The notes under the pieces: generated by a model | What the model was told of the DNA's origin: nothing | What the model saw: only the letters and a program-made list of their open reading frames with translations | Databases searched by the model: none | NCBI GenBank assembly: GCA_050258755.1 | Contig: JBLMZI010000005.1 | Coordinates: forward strand, 290,904 to 354,903 | Source of the DNA: JBLMZI01 sp050258755 | GTDB taxonomy: Bacteria; Bacillota; Syntrophomonadia; Syntrophomonadales; DTU052 | Reading direction: 5' to 3' | DNA: 64,000 nucleotides | Made by a program: the position numbers and the translations under genes | Part shown: piece by piece, positions 32,877-41,537 of the stretch | How positions within the stretch are numbered: position 1 is the stretch's first letter | How the letters are laid out: the number at the start of each line of letters is the position of its first letter

Positions 32877-35753
32877 ATGGACTATTTAAAATCCAAGCTG
32901 TCAGGGTACGGGGTGCTTAACCACATGATTTACGCATTCCTAGTCCTATTCTTCATTCTTGGGGTACTTTTCACACCGTTTGCTTCTACCGTAAACGCAG
33001 CAACGGTAAAGAAAACGGTAGCTAAGGGCACTGTTGCCCAAAAAGCTAAGGCGCCAACGGATATCAAAGGCCATTGGGCACAAAATCAGCTGGCAAAATG
33101 GTCTGCCATGGGCTTAATTCCCTGGTATAAAGGGACTTCCATTAAACCAAATCAGATATTGACCAAAGGCGAGTACCTGAATCTGCTAAACCGGGTGTTC
33201 GGCTTAACCGGGAAAGCGTGCGTTGCTCTTCCTGGTAAGACGAGCGACAAAATCACTCGGATAGAAGCGGCAACTGCCCTGGCCGAAGTTCTTAAAATGA
33301 ATCCGGCCCAAAGCAAGAGCCTGCTTGACGTCCCCGGTGCGAAAAAGCAAAAATTGAGCTCGAATCCCCCAATGTTTATGAGCAGGGCCGAGAGCATTGC
33401 CGTGTTGGACAAAGCAGTTGGAACGCTGTTCAACATTGCCGGGACGCAAGGACCCGAGAAGGGTGCCCAGACCATCAGCGGTAACGTGACGATCTCAAAA
33501 CCGAGCGTGATGATTCGTAATACGGTCATAACCGGCAACCTCTATTTAACCGAGGGGATCGGTAAGGGCGAGTGTACATTGAAAAATGTCACTGTTAAAG
33601 GAAAAACGGTTGTTAGCGGCGGGGGCATACATAGTGTTGTCATAATTAACTCGAGTCTCGGGCAAGTAATTATCAGTGTTCCGGATGGATCGCCAGTAAG
33701 ACTGGTTGCAGAAGGAACCACCACATTAGGACAAGTCCTCAGCCAATCGCCAGCTAGCTTACAGGAAAGCAATCTGTCTGGAAGCGCCAACGGCTTTACC
33801 AGCGTGACTGTTTCCGTACCGTCAGGCGGTTCTGTCTCCCTGCAAGGAGACTTCGCGACGGTTACCGTATCGACAGCAGCGCAGGTTCAGGTAACGCAAG
33901 GTGCGGTGGCAAATTTAAATATAGAATCCGCGAATGCCAATGTCCAAGTAGCCAATGCCACTGTGGGCACCTTGACGGTAGCGAATCAGGCGGCCAACGC
34001 GACGGTTGCGTTGGCGGAGACCTCAACCGTAACCAACCTGCAAATGAATGCGGCCGCGAGCGTTACCGGACAGGGCACGATTCAAGCGGCAACGATCACA
34101 TCTTCGGGTGCAACGATTCAGCAATCAGTCGCAAATGTTAGCGTTGCAAGCGGCGTATCCGCAACGGTGGCTGGGGCTGCCGCGAGCACGACTGGGACTG
34201 CGGAAACAACCACTACCAAGACAACAACGACCACTACCCCTACCACAAGTGGTGGAGGAGGCGGCGGAGGAGGCGGTGGCGGCGGCGGGAACGCTACCCC
34301 AGGCGTTTCGATTAGTGGTGTAATCACTGCGCCCGGCTCAACAATTCCTGTCGGTGGGACAACCATAGTATCTGGGACGAAAAGCCCTGCCGACGCCACG
34401 ATATCCTTCAGCTCAAGTGCTACGAACGTCGCTACGGTTAACGCAACGACCGGGGAAGTTGCAGGAGTAGCGGCAGGCACGGCTACCATTACCGTAACCG
34501 GAAGTCTCAGCGGGTACACCAACGGTACCGGAACCATTACGATCACGGTAGTAAACGAAGGGACTCTAACGGTAACTTCTTCCGGTTTTGCGGATGGACA
34601 ACCTATGGGTACAACATATGCTCATACCGGTTATGTGCCGAGCGCGCAGGACAGAAGCGTGCCCTTAAACTGGGTAGCCAATCCGGCCGGAACGAAATCT
34701 GTAGTTGTTCTAGTGTATGATTCATCGGAGGCTGACTGGGTTCACTGGGCGGTTACCGATATTCCGGCTAACATAACGTCATTAACTGAGGATCAGTCCG
34801 TTGGCACGATGCCGGCCGACAGCAAGCAGTTGAAAAACGACTTCGGCGACAATAGATACGGCGGACCTTCGCCCCCAGCCGGTACTCATTCCTACAAGTT
34901 CAAAGTCTATGCGCTAAATCAATCCACGCTTGGTTTGACGGCAGGGACGTTGTACACCGTAGCACAGATCCAAACGGCGATGTCAGGCAAAATACTCGCT
35001 CAGGGTACGCTGACAGGGACTTACGCTGCGGCTACCAACGTAACCACGGTGACCACGGGAGGAACGAATTACACGGTAACGAGCGGCGGAGGCCTAACCA
35101 CGGCAGCCAACACCATCGTGGCAAACACAGCCCTGATCACAAGCGCGACAACCGTAGGGACCTTCCTGGGTAACCTGAGCAAACAGAATGCAAACCAAGA
35201 TTGGATCGTCACAACAACGGCAAACGCACCGGCTGATCAGGCCGGCTATGCGGCAGCGAAAGCGGCGAACGCGAAAACGGCAGGCACAGCCCTGGAGGTA
35301 GGGGACGTCTTAAGCGTACTGTCCTCAGACGGAACCACCATGAGGCAGTATGCCATAGATGTTGAACAGACCATCTCTATCCTCCGATCAGGGGACACAA
35401 CATTCCGCATAAGCAACAACTACAATCTGCTTTTGAATGGATTTGATAATGATTTAGCGCCTGTAGAATTGCTAGACCAAGGGACGGGAACACCACTTAT
35501 ACCCCAACAAATATTCGGTGGGAAATACGAAGCTTCGGTCTCGTTTACAGGTGGAATAGATAATTCAGATGATTCTTTCCAGATTCAAGGCACTGACGGT
35601 GATATTGGAGAAGTTACGATTCTTACGCCCTTCAATTTCAGAGGCAGCCCCGCATTTACTATTAAAATAGAAAAAATTGATAATTCATTTGTTTGTCAAA
35701 CGATTTCCGGTACATTAACCGGGGATGGAACGACTGTATTATTAGACTTTTAG
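32877..35753 (+). CDS. SLH-type surface protein with Ig-like and PEBP-like domains
   Basis: 958 residues. A signal peptide ends near VNA-AT (about 41). SLH-like repeats follow (TDIKGHWAQNQLAKWSAMGL, KITRIEAATALAEVL, MSRAESIAVLDKA), then a beta-helical part (GNLYLTEGIGKGECTLKNVT) to about 440. A Thr-rich stretch and 13 consecutive Gly (about 441-471) form a spacer. A Big_2-like domain (477-560) precedes a PEBP/YbhB-like domain (about 561-718; VHWAVTDIP, RYGGPSPPAGTHSYKFKVYA). A bacterial surface-domain-like segment (721-830) and a beta-rich tail end it. Start ATG at 32877, after AAGGAAGGAG. Wall attachment is inferred from SLH. Confidence 0.85.
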   Translation: MDYLKSKLSGYGVLNHMIYAFLVLFFILGVLFTPFASTVNAATVKKTVAKGTVAQKAKAPTDIKGHWAQNQLAKWSAMGLIPWYKGTSIKPNQILTKGEYLNLLNRVFGLTGKACVALPGKTSDKITRIEAATALAEVLKMNPAQSKSLLDVPGAKKQKLSSNPPMFMSRAESIAVLDKAVGTLFNIAGTQGPEKGAQTISGNVTISKPSVMIRNTVITGNLYLTEGIGKGECTLKNVTVKGKTVVSGGGIHSVVIINSSLGQVIISVPDGSPVRLVAEGTTTLGQVLSQSPASLQESNLSGSANGFTSVTVSVPSGGSVSLQGDFATVTVSTAAQVQVTQGAVANLNIESANANVQVANATVGTLTVANQAANATVALAETSTVTNLQMNAAASVTGQGTIQAATITSSGATIQQSVANVSVASGVSATVAGAAASTTGTAETTTTKTTTTTTPTTSGGGGGGGGGGGGGNATPGVSISGVITAPGSTIPVGGTTIVSGTKSPADATISFSSSATNVATVNATTGEVAGVAAGTATITVTGSLSGYTNGTGTITITVVNEGTLTVTSSGFADGQPMGTTYAHTGYVPSAQDRSVPLNWVANPAGTKSVVVLVYDSSEADWVHWAVTDIPANITSLTEDQSVGTMPADSKQLKNDFGDNRYGGPSPPAGTHSYKFKVYALNQSTLGLTAGTLYTVAQIQTAMSGKILAQGTLTGTYAAATNVTTVTTGGTNYTVTSGGGLTTAANTIVANTALITSATTVGTFLGNLSKQNANQDWIVTTTANAPADQAGYAAAKAANAKTAGTALEVGDVLSVLSSDGTTMRQYAIDVEQTISILRSGDTTFRISNNYNLLLNGFDNDLAPVELLDQGTGTPLIPQQIFGGKYEASVSFTGGIDNSDDSFQIQGTDGDIGEVTILTPFNFRGSPAFTIKIEKIDNSFVCQTISGTLTGDGTTVLLDF

Positions 35754-35788
35754 ACTAAGCTCGTTTCGCTATAGGACCAAAACTACAA

Positions 35789-35826
35789 CCCAGAGATCAG
35801 GAAATTCGTTACTCCTGGTCTCTGGG
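35789..35826 (+). terminator. hairpin terminator after the SLH gene
   Basis: CCCAGAGATCAGG and CCTGGTCTCTGGG arms with one mismatch and a 12-base loop, followed by a weak TAATTGTTG run, 35 bases after the stop. Confidence 0.65.
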
Positions 35827-35970
35827 TAATTGTTGAAGGGAAGGGCAGTCACATGACGCCCCTATTTCAAATTATCTAACTGGTTCCCAAACGACAGGCA
35901 CATCGCAATGCGTACCCCATCGGATGGGTGGAAATGGCCAACTCAAGTCACTGGATAGCGAAAGGCGAAT

Positions 35971-36702
35971 CTATTTATCTTTATCATCTTTCAACAGTTC
36001 CGATACCGTCACAAACTCATACCCCTGCGCCTTCAACTCCTTTAGAATCCCCGGCAGGGCATCGGTGGTCTGTTTGCACGTGTCGCTGGCGTGCATCAGG
36101 ATGATCGACCCTGGCTTCACCCGCTTGATGACCCGTTCCGAGATGGTCTGCGCGCCCGGATTCATCCAGTCCAGGCTGTCGACACTCCACTGAATGACCT
36201 GGTAATTGCATTCTTCGGCGCCGGTGATCACCTGATCGTTATAATCGCCGTTGGGTGTCCTAATCAGATTGGCTTCAACCCCGGACACTTCCTTGATCGC
36301 ATCGTGCGCTTTCATGATCTCTTCTTTAATTTCCGGTTTGCTCAGGGTACTCAGATTAATGTGCCGGTAGCCATGTGAACCGATTTCATGGCCATCCGCC
36401 TTAATCCGTTTCACGGTATCCGGGTATTGCTTCACCCAGGGACCGGAAAGGAAAAAGGTCGATTTGATGTTGTTCTGTTTCAGGATTTCGATAACCGGCA
36501 TCGGGGTCTGATTGCCCCAACTGATGTCGAAGGTCAGCGCGACCTGTTTCTTTTCCGTTTTGGTTTCAAAGATCGGTTTCAGCCGGTGATAGGCATCGAC
36601 GTACACGATCGACGAAACAATAAATGCGAACATTGCCGTCATGACCAGCATCATCTTGGTTCGCGGGCCGAAATGGTAGAATCCAATAATCGAAAAGCGC
36701 AC
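35971..36702 (-). CDS. pdaB: PdaB-like sporulation polysaccharide deacetylase
   Basis: 243 residues. A membrane anchor (about 17-35) precedes a NodB domain. It uses TFDISWGN where most homologues have TFDDG; that ISWG form is characteristic of PdaB/YbaN, which is needed to keep spore cortex. HEIGSHGYRH supplies the metal histidines, and RTPNGDY and ILMHASD complete the site. I chose GTG at 36702, 8 bases after AGGAGG; GTG at 36711 overlaps that site. Its 3' end is duplicated as a fragment at 30308-30541, so the last ~65 codons may have been replaced by the incoming copy. Confidence 0.9.
   Translation of the reverse strand: MRFSIIGFYHFGPRTKMMLVMTAMFAFIVSSIVYVDAYHRLKPIFETKTEKKQVALTFDISWGNQTPMPVIEILKQNNIKSTFFLSGPWVKQYPDTVKRIKADGHEIGSHGYRHINLSTLSKPEIKEEIMKAHDAIKEVSGVEANLIRTPNGDYNDQVITGAEECNYQVIQWSVDSLDWMNPGAQTISERVIKRVKPGSIILMHASDTCKQTTDALPGILKELKAQGYEFVTVSELLKDDKDK
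35999..36189 (-). repeat. direct repeat, right copy (inside pdaB-like gene)
   Basis: Partner of 30351-30541; it lies wholly within the 3' third of the intact deacetylase gene. Outside this interval the two loci diverge at once on the 5' side. Confidence 0.9.
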
Positions 36703-36827
36703 GCGGGTCACCTCCTGGTGTTTGCTTCATCATTATTGGCCGGGCGGCACCCTTATGACTGATATTTTCCCTCCGTAAGGCCGGTTTTTTGAAAAACAGT
36801 CAATATACCTTAGCTCTGAAGCGTGAA

Positions 36828-37592
36828 TTATTTTTTTGCCGGTGTGGTTTGACCCGGCTGCCGGGCGTATTTTCGCAGGTCGGAAACGGTCACGAAGCGG
36901 TATCCCTGTTCTCTCAAGCGCGGCAGGGAGATCTCCAGGGCTTTAATTAAAACCGACCGGCGCGGGCCGCCGTCATGAAGCACGACAATTTCACCGGGCT
37001 GGGCTCCCAGTTCAAGGCTTTGTGCCAACCGTCGGGGGTCCCGCGCCGCCCAGTCTTTGTAATCGGCTTTCCAATACCAGGTTACGATCAGGAGATTATT
37101 CTTGCGGGTATATTCAACCAGGTCCCGGGAAAGAAATCCGCCGGGGGGACGAAGCAGAGCCGGCCGAACCCCGGTGATTTGTTCGATCAATTCCTGGTTT
37201 TTCTGAATATCCTCCCGGGCATACTTCGGATCATTGTACTTCCGAATCAGGTGAGTATAGCCGTGGTTTCCAATTTCATGGCCGCGGCCGGCAGTTTCGC
37301 GGAGCATATCCTGGTACTTAACGGCGTGAACCCCGTTTACAAAAAAGGTTGCCTTGGCATCGTTTTGCTCCAGAACCTTAAGAATAGCCCTGGTTGCCGG
37401 CGGATTCGGCCCATCGTCAAAGGTCAGCGCGATGACCTTCTCGCTGGTATTCACCTTCTGCAGGACCAGGCCATCAGCGACCCATTCTTTCAGATTCGGG
37501 TGAAGCGCATAGAACGCAGTCAGCGCAAACAGGAAAACACCGGCAAACAATGCCGGATAGGCGGTGCGTTTTCGGTTCAGCAGTATCATCAT
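36828..37592 (-). CDS. membrane-anchored polysaccharide deacetylase (NodB family)
   Basis: 254 residues with an N-terminal anchor (TAYPALFAGVFLFALTAFYA, about 9-28) and a full NodB domain: IALTFDDGPNPP, HEIGNHGYTH, RPPGGFLS and VVLHDGG. Probably deacetylates peptidoglycan N-acetylglucosamine or a related glycan outside the membrane. I chose the first of two ATGs (37592), 6 bases after GGAGG; the 28-residue upstream extension has no ribosome site. It is separated from the pdaB-like gene by about 125 bases and transcribed in the same direction, but the two are only distant paralogues. Confidence 0.92.
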   Translation of the reverse strand: MMILLNRKRTAYPALFAGVFLFALTAFYALHPNLKEWVADGLVLQKVNTSEKVIALTFDDGPNPPATRAILKVLEQNDAKATFFVNGVHAVKYQDMLRETAGRGHEIGNHGYTHLIRKYNDPKYAREDIQKNQELIEQITGVRPALLRPPGGFLSRDLVEYTRKNNLLIVTWYWKADYKDWAARDPRRLAQSLELGAQPGEIVVLHDGGPRRSVLIKALEISLPRLREQGYRFVTVSDLRKYARQPGQTTPAKK

Positions 37593-37785
37593 GGCCAACC
37601 TCCGCGAGGGTGTCCTCTTTGCCGCTTTCCAATCGTTCACCGGCGGCGGGCCGCAGTGGACCGCGGCTTCCCTCAATCAAGACTATTCGCGGAAAGGATT
37701 GGCTAATGCCGGTATAATCCTGGAAATGAAACCACAGTTCCGGGAGTAACGAAGCGGCAGCCATCACAAAGAAAGTGAATCAGAC

Positions 37786-37813
37786 TTGATTTTTTTCGAT
37801 GAGATGATAATAT
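37786..37813 (+). promoter_or_regulatory. promoter for tRNA-Val
   Basis: TTGATT at 37786-37791 and TAATAT at 37808-37813 with a 16-base spacer, about 20 bases before the tRNA 5' end. Confidence 0.55.
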
Positions 37814-37834
37814 ATATAAGGCAAACAACGTTGC

Positions 37835-37909
37835 GCGGCCTTAGTTCAGCGGGAGAACGCTTCCTTGACACGGAAGAGGTCAGAAGTTCGATCCTTCTAG
37901 GCCGCACCA
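37835..37909 (+). tRNA. tRNA-Val (anticodon GAC)
   Basis: A full cloverleaf can be drawn: acceptor GCGGCCT/AGGCCGC, D stem GTTC/GAAC, anticodon stem CTTCC/GGAAG with loop TTGACAC, T stem AGAAG/CTTCT with loop TTCGATC, and encoded ACCA at the 3' end. Anticodon GAC reads GUC and GUU valine codons. A terminator follows 11 bases later. Confidence 0.97.
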
Positions 37910-37919
37910 TGATAGAAAC

Positions 37920-37950
37920 GCACCGGACAAGTTTCCGGTGCTTTTGTTTT
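37920..37950 (+). terminator. terminator after tRNA-Val
   Basis: GCACCGGA and TCCGGTGC arms around CAAGTT, followed by TTTTGTTTT. Confidence 0.88.
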
Positions 37951-38033
37951 ATAAAAAATTAACAGAAAGTTAACCGAAATTTATTTTGAGCTTAATGATA
38001 TTTTCGTCTCGAAATAATATGATAGTAGTGAGA

Positions 38034-38202
38034 GAAGGAACTGTTAACGGGGCAATTGTTCGACGCCAATTGTTCCGTGCCCCGGCTCACCCCCGGGATG
38101 AAAAAAGGTTCCTTTCCAATGAGAATACCGCCGGTAAAGGCCTGCTGACGACCGTTCAACGCACGGCGGGCAGCAGGCCCAAGCCGGGGTCGGACTTCCT
38201 TC
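38034..38202 (+). ncRNA. candidate structured RNA region (unassigned)
   Basis: The 370-base gap between tRNA-Val and the ytxC-like gene has no credible gene but a foldable core. GAAGGAA (38034-38040) can pair with TTCCTTC (38196-38202) and enclose two stems. One has GGGGCA/TGCCCC closing an inner CAATTG pairing (about 38049-38084). The other has GGCCTGCTG/CAGCAGGCC (38139-38179) with inner CG and CCGT/ACGG steps. It matches no RNA class I could test by eye (T-box, 6S, SRP, RNase P, tmRNA). The strand is a guess from neighbours. Confidence 0.35.
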
Positions 38203-38320
38203 CAAGCTTCCTCTTTCCGTATTCCAGCGCAAAACCCCTAAAGTATACCGTTTCAGACAACAACATATACTAAGGTATCGTGTGTAAAGTGCGGTATTGC
38301 TTGATTCTGGGGGCGTGTCC

Positions 38321-39235
38321 ATGATCCATCACCTGGAACTGGTGCTGCGCAGCGGTGCCGAATATATGAAAGACCGCCTCGAGACCGGATTTTTCTGGTT
38401 AAAAGAGCGTGGTTACCTGTTGACCCTGGACGAACGCGAGTCAGATGAAGCCACGATCCTTTACCTGACTCTGTGCGGGCCGGATCACAGCGGTGTTTTT
38501 CAGGACCGGGACATCATCTCGATTTTTCACCACCAGCTTTCCGAACTGCTTGCCGAAACGATTACTTTGTGGTGGGAAACGGGGCTGATACGACGGCGCA
38601 TCGAGCGGGAATACCGGAATCTGGCGCGTGCCGAGCAGCTGCAGCTGTCGTCCCGGGCGCGCGATTTCATGCGCCGTGACGACACCGAAGAGGGGTTGAA
38701 CCTGATTCTGAAGTTCGGCCGAAAATCTCGAATCGCCCAGCGGATTTACGAGCACCTCAGCGTATGGCAAACACTGAATCTTGACGGAATCGTTAACTTC
38801 CGGCTCAAAGAATATCAAAAAGAAATCCGGTTTGCCGTCGATCTTGCCAATGAAGACTTGAAAAACGAACGTCAGTTCAACGAGTTTGTCCGATTGCTCA
38901 AACACTATGTCGATACCCAGCCGTCCAAGGTTGTCGAAGTGAATATTCAACTCAACGAACCAGGCGCGTTCCGGATCTGGGACGAAAAAGGGCTGGCCAT
39001 CGACAGCGGCATGGCCGAATTCTGTATGGACGATCTCGCTGAAAGCGCGCCAAATCTTGATGATCTGCTGATCAGCATGTTAATCAGTCTTGCGCCCAAA
39101 CGCCTGATTTTTCATTCCCGGCTGGGCTTTCCCGAGAACGAACCGACCCGGATTATCCGAAAAGTCTTTAAAGACAAGATCATGGTCTGTCACGGCTGTG
39201 ATCGCTGTAATGCCGTTCCCGCCGATCACCGCTGA
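38321..39235 (+). CDS. ytxC: YtxC-like putative sporulation protein
   Basis: 304 residues, soluble, helical, matching the YtxC family found next to thrS in Bacillota. Recognisable parts are the C-terminal half with KEYQKEIRFAVDLANEDLKN, EFVRLLKHYVDTQPSKVVEV and the closing RLIFHSRLGF with KIMVCHGCDRC. Molecular role unknown; annotated as sporulation-linked because of phylogenetic distribution. I chose ATG at 38321 after GGGGGCG; a TTG at 38297 is in frame. A CATATACT-like -10 near 38265 could be a sporulation-sigma site, weakly supported. thrS follows on the same strand. Confidence 0.83.
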   Translation: MIHHLELVLRSGAEYMKDRLETGFFWLKERGYLLTLDERESDEATILYLTLCGPDHSGVFQDRDIISIFHHQLSELLAETITLWWETGLIRRRIEREYRNLARAEQLQLSSRARDFMRRDDTEEGLNLILKFGRKSRIAQRIYEHLSVWQTLNLDGIVNFRLKEYQKEIRFAVDLANEDLKNERQFNEFVRLLKHYVDTQPSKVVEVNIQLNEPGAFRIWDEKGLAIDSGMAEFCMDDLAESAPNLDDLLISMLISLAPKRLIFHSRLGFPENEPTRIIRKVFKDKIMVCHGCDRCNAVPADHR

Positions 39236-39328
39236 TTCGTCCTATCGCCGAAACAGCCGTTCCAAGCCGAATAAGCCTTCCAGCTGCTGCTCGTTTCGCG
39301 GCCAAGTCCCATGATTCAACCACTTTCG

Positions 39329-39357
39329 TTGCCCCGTGCCCGCATATTTGATATATT
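39329..39357 (+). promoter_or_regulatory. sigma-A promoter for thrS
   Basis: TTGCCC at 39329-39334 and TATATT at 39352-39357 with a 17-base spacer, about 68 bases before the thrS ATG. No T-box precedes thrS. Confidence 0.6.
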
Positions 39358-39424
39358 CGTAGGGATGGATTCGGTCTCCGCAATGGGGCACCGGCCGATG
39401 ACCAAACGAAGGAGGGCACTGGGA

Positions 39425-41329
39425 ATGATCATTACGTTAAAAGACGGCAGCACTCGCGAGGTGGCGCAAGGTACCACCCCGGCGGGAATTGCGGCCGATA
39501 TCAGCGGGAAGCTGGCCAAATTGGCCATGGCAGCCCGGTATAATGGCAAGCTGGTCGATATGAACGCACCGCTGACGGCGGACGGGACACTGGAGATTCT
39601 AACGGCCGACGATCCCGAATTACTGAACGTTTATCGCCACACGACCTCGCATATCCTGGCACAGGCTATAAAACGGCTGCGCCCAGGTGCGGTCCTGGCG
39701 ATCGGGCCTGCGATTGATAAGGGATTTTATTACGACTTTGATTTTCAGGAACCGCTCAATCCTGACGATTTTGCCGCTATCGAAGCAGAAATGGCAAAAA
39801 TCATTAAAGAAGACCTGCCGCTGGTCCGGCAGGAGCTGAGCCGGGAAGAGGCTCTGGCCATGTTTGAAAAGAGCGGTGAAAACTATAAAGTTGAACTGAT
39901 TCGCGATCTTCCGGAGGATGCGGTGATCAGTTGCTACCAGCAGGGGGAGTTCGTGGACCTGTGTGCCGGTCCGCACCTGCCCAGCACCGGACGGGTCAAG
40001 GCCTTCAAGCTGATGAGCCTGGCCGGCGCTTACTGGCGCGGTGACGAGCGCAATAAAATGCTGCAGCGGGTCTATGGAACCGCGTTCCCCAAAAAGGAGC
40101 AGTTGGATGATCACCTGTTTAAACTGGAAGAGGCGAAAAAGCGGGACCACCGCAAATTAGGGCGCGAACTCGGACTCTTTGTCGTCCTTGATGAAGGCCC
40201 GGGCTTCCCATTTTTCATGCCGAAAGGGATGGTAGTCCGCAACGAACTGGAACGGTTCTGGCGGGAACTGCACGATGAAGCCGGCTATGTCGAGATCAAA
40301 ACCCCGATTATCCTGGAGCGCGCGCTCTGGGAACAGTCAGGCCACTGGGACAATTACAAGGAAAACATGTATTTTACCACCATCGACGAAGGGGATTACT
40401 GCATTAAGCCGATGAACTGCCCGGGTGGGATTCTGGTGTACAAGCAGAATATTCACAGCTACCGGGAACTCCCGATTCGGATGGCCGAGATGGGACTGGT
40501 ACACCGGCACGAGAAGACCGGTGTACTGCACGGGCTGATGCGGGTTCGGGCCTTTACCCAGGACGATGCGCATCTGTATATGCTGCCTGAGCAGATCATT
40601 GATGAGGTCATCGGGGTTATCGAGCTGATTGACCGGATTTATTCGCAGTTTGGCTTCAAGTATCATGTCGAGCTGTCGACCCGGCCGGAAAAATCGATCG
40701 GATCGGCCGAAACCTGGGAAAAGGCGACCGAAGCATTGCGCCAGGCCTTGGAAAAGCGCGGCATGGATTACAAGGTGAACGAGGGGGACGGCGCGTTTTA
40801 CGGGCCGAAGATCGATTTCCACCTTCAGGACTCCCTGGACCGCACCTGGCAGTGCGGCACGATTCAGCTTGATTTCCAGATGCCGGACCGGTTCGACATG
40901 AGCTATGTTGGCGAGGATGGGGAAAAACATCGGCCGGTCATGGTGCACCGGACCGCCTATGGCAGCATGGAACGGTTCATGGGCATTCTGATCGAGCATT
41001 ACGCCGGCGCCTTCCCGGCCTGGCTGGCCCCGCTGCAGGTCCGAGTGATTCCGATTACGGAACGGCACCACGAATACGCCCGCAGCCTGGAAATGCGTTT
41101 GAAAAAGGCCGGACTTCGGGTTGATGTGGATGCCCGCAGCGAGAAAATGAACTACAAGATTCGTGAAGGCCAGCTGCAGAAGATTCCTTATCTGCTGGTG
41201 GTCGGGGATAAGGAAGCGGAAACCGATACCGTCGCGGTCCGCCATCGCAAGGACGGCGATATTGGCGTTCAGCCGGTGGAAGCGTTCATCGCTTCCGTCA
41301 CTGAAGAAGTCAGCACCCGCCGCGGGTAG
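39425..41329 (+). CDS. thrS: threonyl-tRNA synthetase
   Basis: 634 residues, full length. It has a TGS domain (1 to about 62), a second N-terminal editing domain with HTTSHILAQA and DLCAGPHLPSTG, the class II core with MNCPGG (zinc Cys), RVRAFTQDDAHLY, and the C-terminal anticodon domain (from about 535, RVIPITERHHEYA). I chose ATG at 39425, with GGAGGG 9 bases upstream; the open frame extends 114 bases back through the promoter and is not coding. Editing residues appear intact. Confidence 0.97.
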   Translation: MIITLKDGSTREVAQGTTPAGIAADISGKLAKLAMAARYNGKLVDMNAPLTADGTLEILTADDPELLNVYRHTTSHILAQAIKRLRPGAVLAIGPAIDKGFYYDFDFQEPLNPDDFAAIEAEMAKIIKEDLPLVRQELSREEALAMFEKSGENYKVELIRDLPEDAVISCYQQGEFVDLCAGPHLPSTGRVKAFKLMSLAGAYWRGDERNKMLQRVYGTAFPKKEQLDDHLFKLEEAKKRDHRKLGRELGLFVVLDEGPGFPFFMPKGMVVRNELERFWRELHDEAGYVEIKTPIILERALWEQSGHWDNYKENMYFTTIDEGDYCIKPMNCPGGILVYKQNIHSYRELPIRMAEMGLVHRHEKTGVLHGLMRVRAFTQDDAHLYMLPEQIIDEVIGVIELIDRIYSQFGFKYHVELSTRPEKSIGSAETWEKATEALRQALEKRGMDYKVNEGDGAFYGPKIDFHLQDSLDRTWQCGTIQLDFQMPDRFDMSYVGEDGEKHRPVMVHRTAYGSMERFMGILIEHYAGAFPAWLAPLQVRVIPITERHHEYARSLEMRLKKAGLRVDVDARSEKMNYKIREGQLQKIPYLLVVGDKEAETDTVAVRHRKDGDIGVQPVEAFIASVTEEVSTRRG

Positions 41330-41351
41330 TGAAAATATCGGGTTCAACAGA

Positions 41352-41381
41352 TTGACATTGTAAAAATGCCCATGGTATACT
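41352..41381 (+). promoter_or_regulatory. sigma-A promoter of the infC-rpmI-rplT operon
   Basis: Perfect TTGACA at 41352-41357, an 18-base spacer and TATACT at 41376-41381. It starts the structured leader. Confidence 0.85.
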
Positions 41382-41389
41382 TGATAACG

Positions 41390-41522
41390 CTTGGTAAAGC
41401 ACGAAGAAGAAGCCCCAGCTTCTCACCCTGCGGTTCGCGCTTCAGGGTAACGAGGAAAATCGTTTCTTTTCGAAGGTGCTCTTTCGACAGGATGCGGGGC
41501 TTGTCCCCGCATTATTTATTTT
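41390..41522 (+). ncRNA. L20-type ribosomal protein leader with terminator
   Basis: The leader between promoter and infC folds into stems (AGAAGCCCCAGCTTCT, then ACCCTG...CAGGGT) as in the Bacillota L20 leader, followed by a terminator: ATGCGGGG and CCCCGCAT around CTTGT with a T-rich tail (41492-41522). In relatives L20 binds the leader and causes termination, holding infC-rpmI-rplT expression to ribosome demand. The assignment rests on position and overall fold. Confidence 0.8.
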
Positions 41523-41537
41523 GGAGGTGAATTTCTT

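Larger units (their letters stand above)
30542..35998. other. probable acquired segment: two-component system plus SLH surface protein
   Basis: About 5.4 kb lying between two copies of the same deacetylase 3' end. It holds a GHKL histidine kinase, a LytTR response regulator and a divergent large SLH-type surface protein. The kinase and regulator genes are visibly more AT-rich than the flanking chromosome. I see no integrase or transposase and no terminal inverted repeats, so the route of entry is open: integration restoring a gene 3' end, or homologous exchange after duplication. Confidence 0.6.

Noticed and set aside
34250..34292. Poly-Gly coding tract as a possible assembly error or frameshift
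   Set aside because: The frame continues cleanly into well-formed Ig-like and PEBP-like domains, so it is a genuine low-complexity linker.
38034..38202. Known RNA classes for this region (6S, SRP, RNase P, tmRNA, T-box)
   Set aside because: None of the conserved sequence blocks of these RNAs is present; left as an unassigned candidate.
37986..38273. 95-codon frame between tRNA-Val and ytxC
   Set aside because: No ribosome site, unlikely composition, and it overlaps the foldable region.
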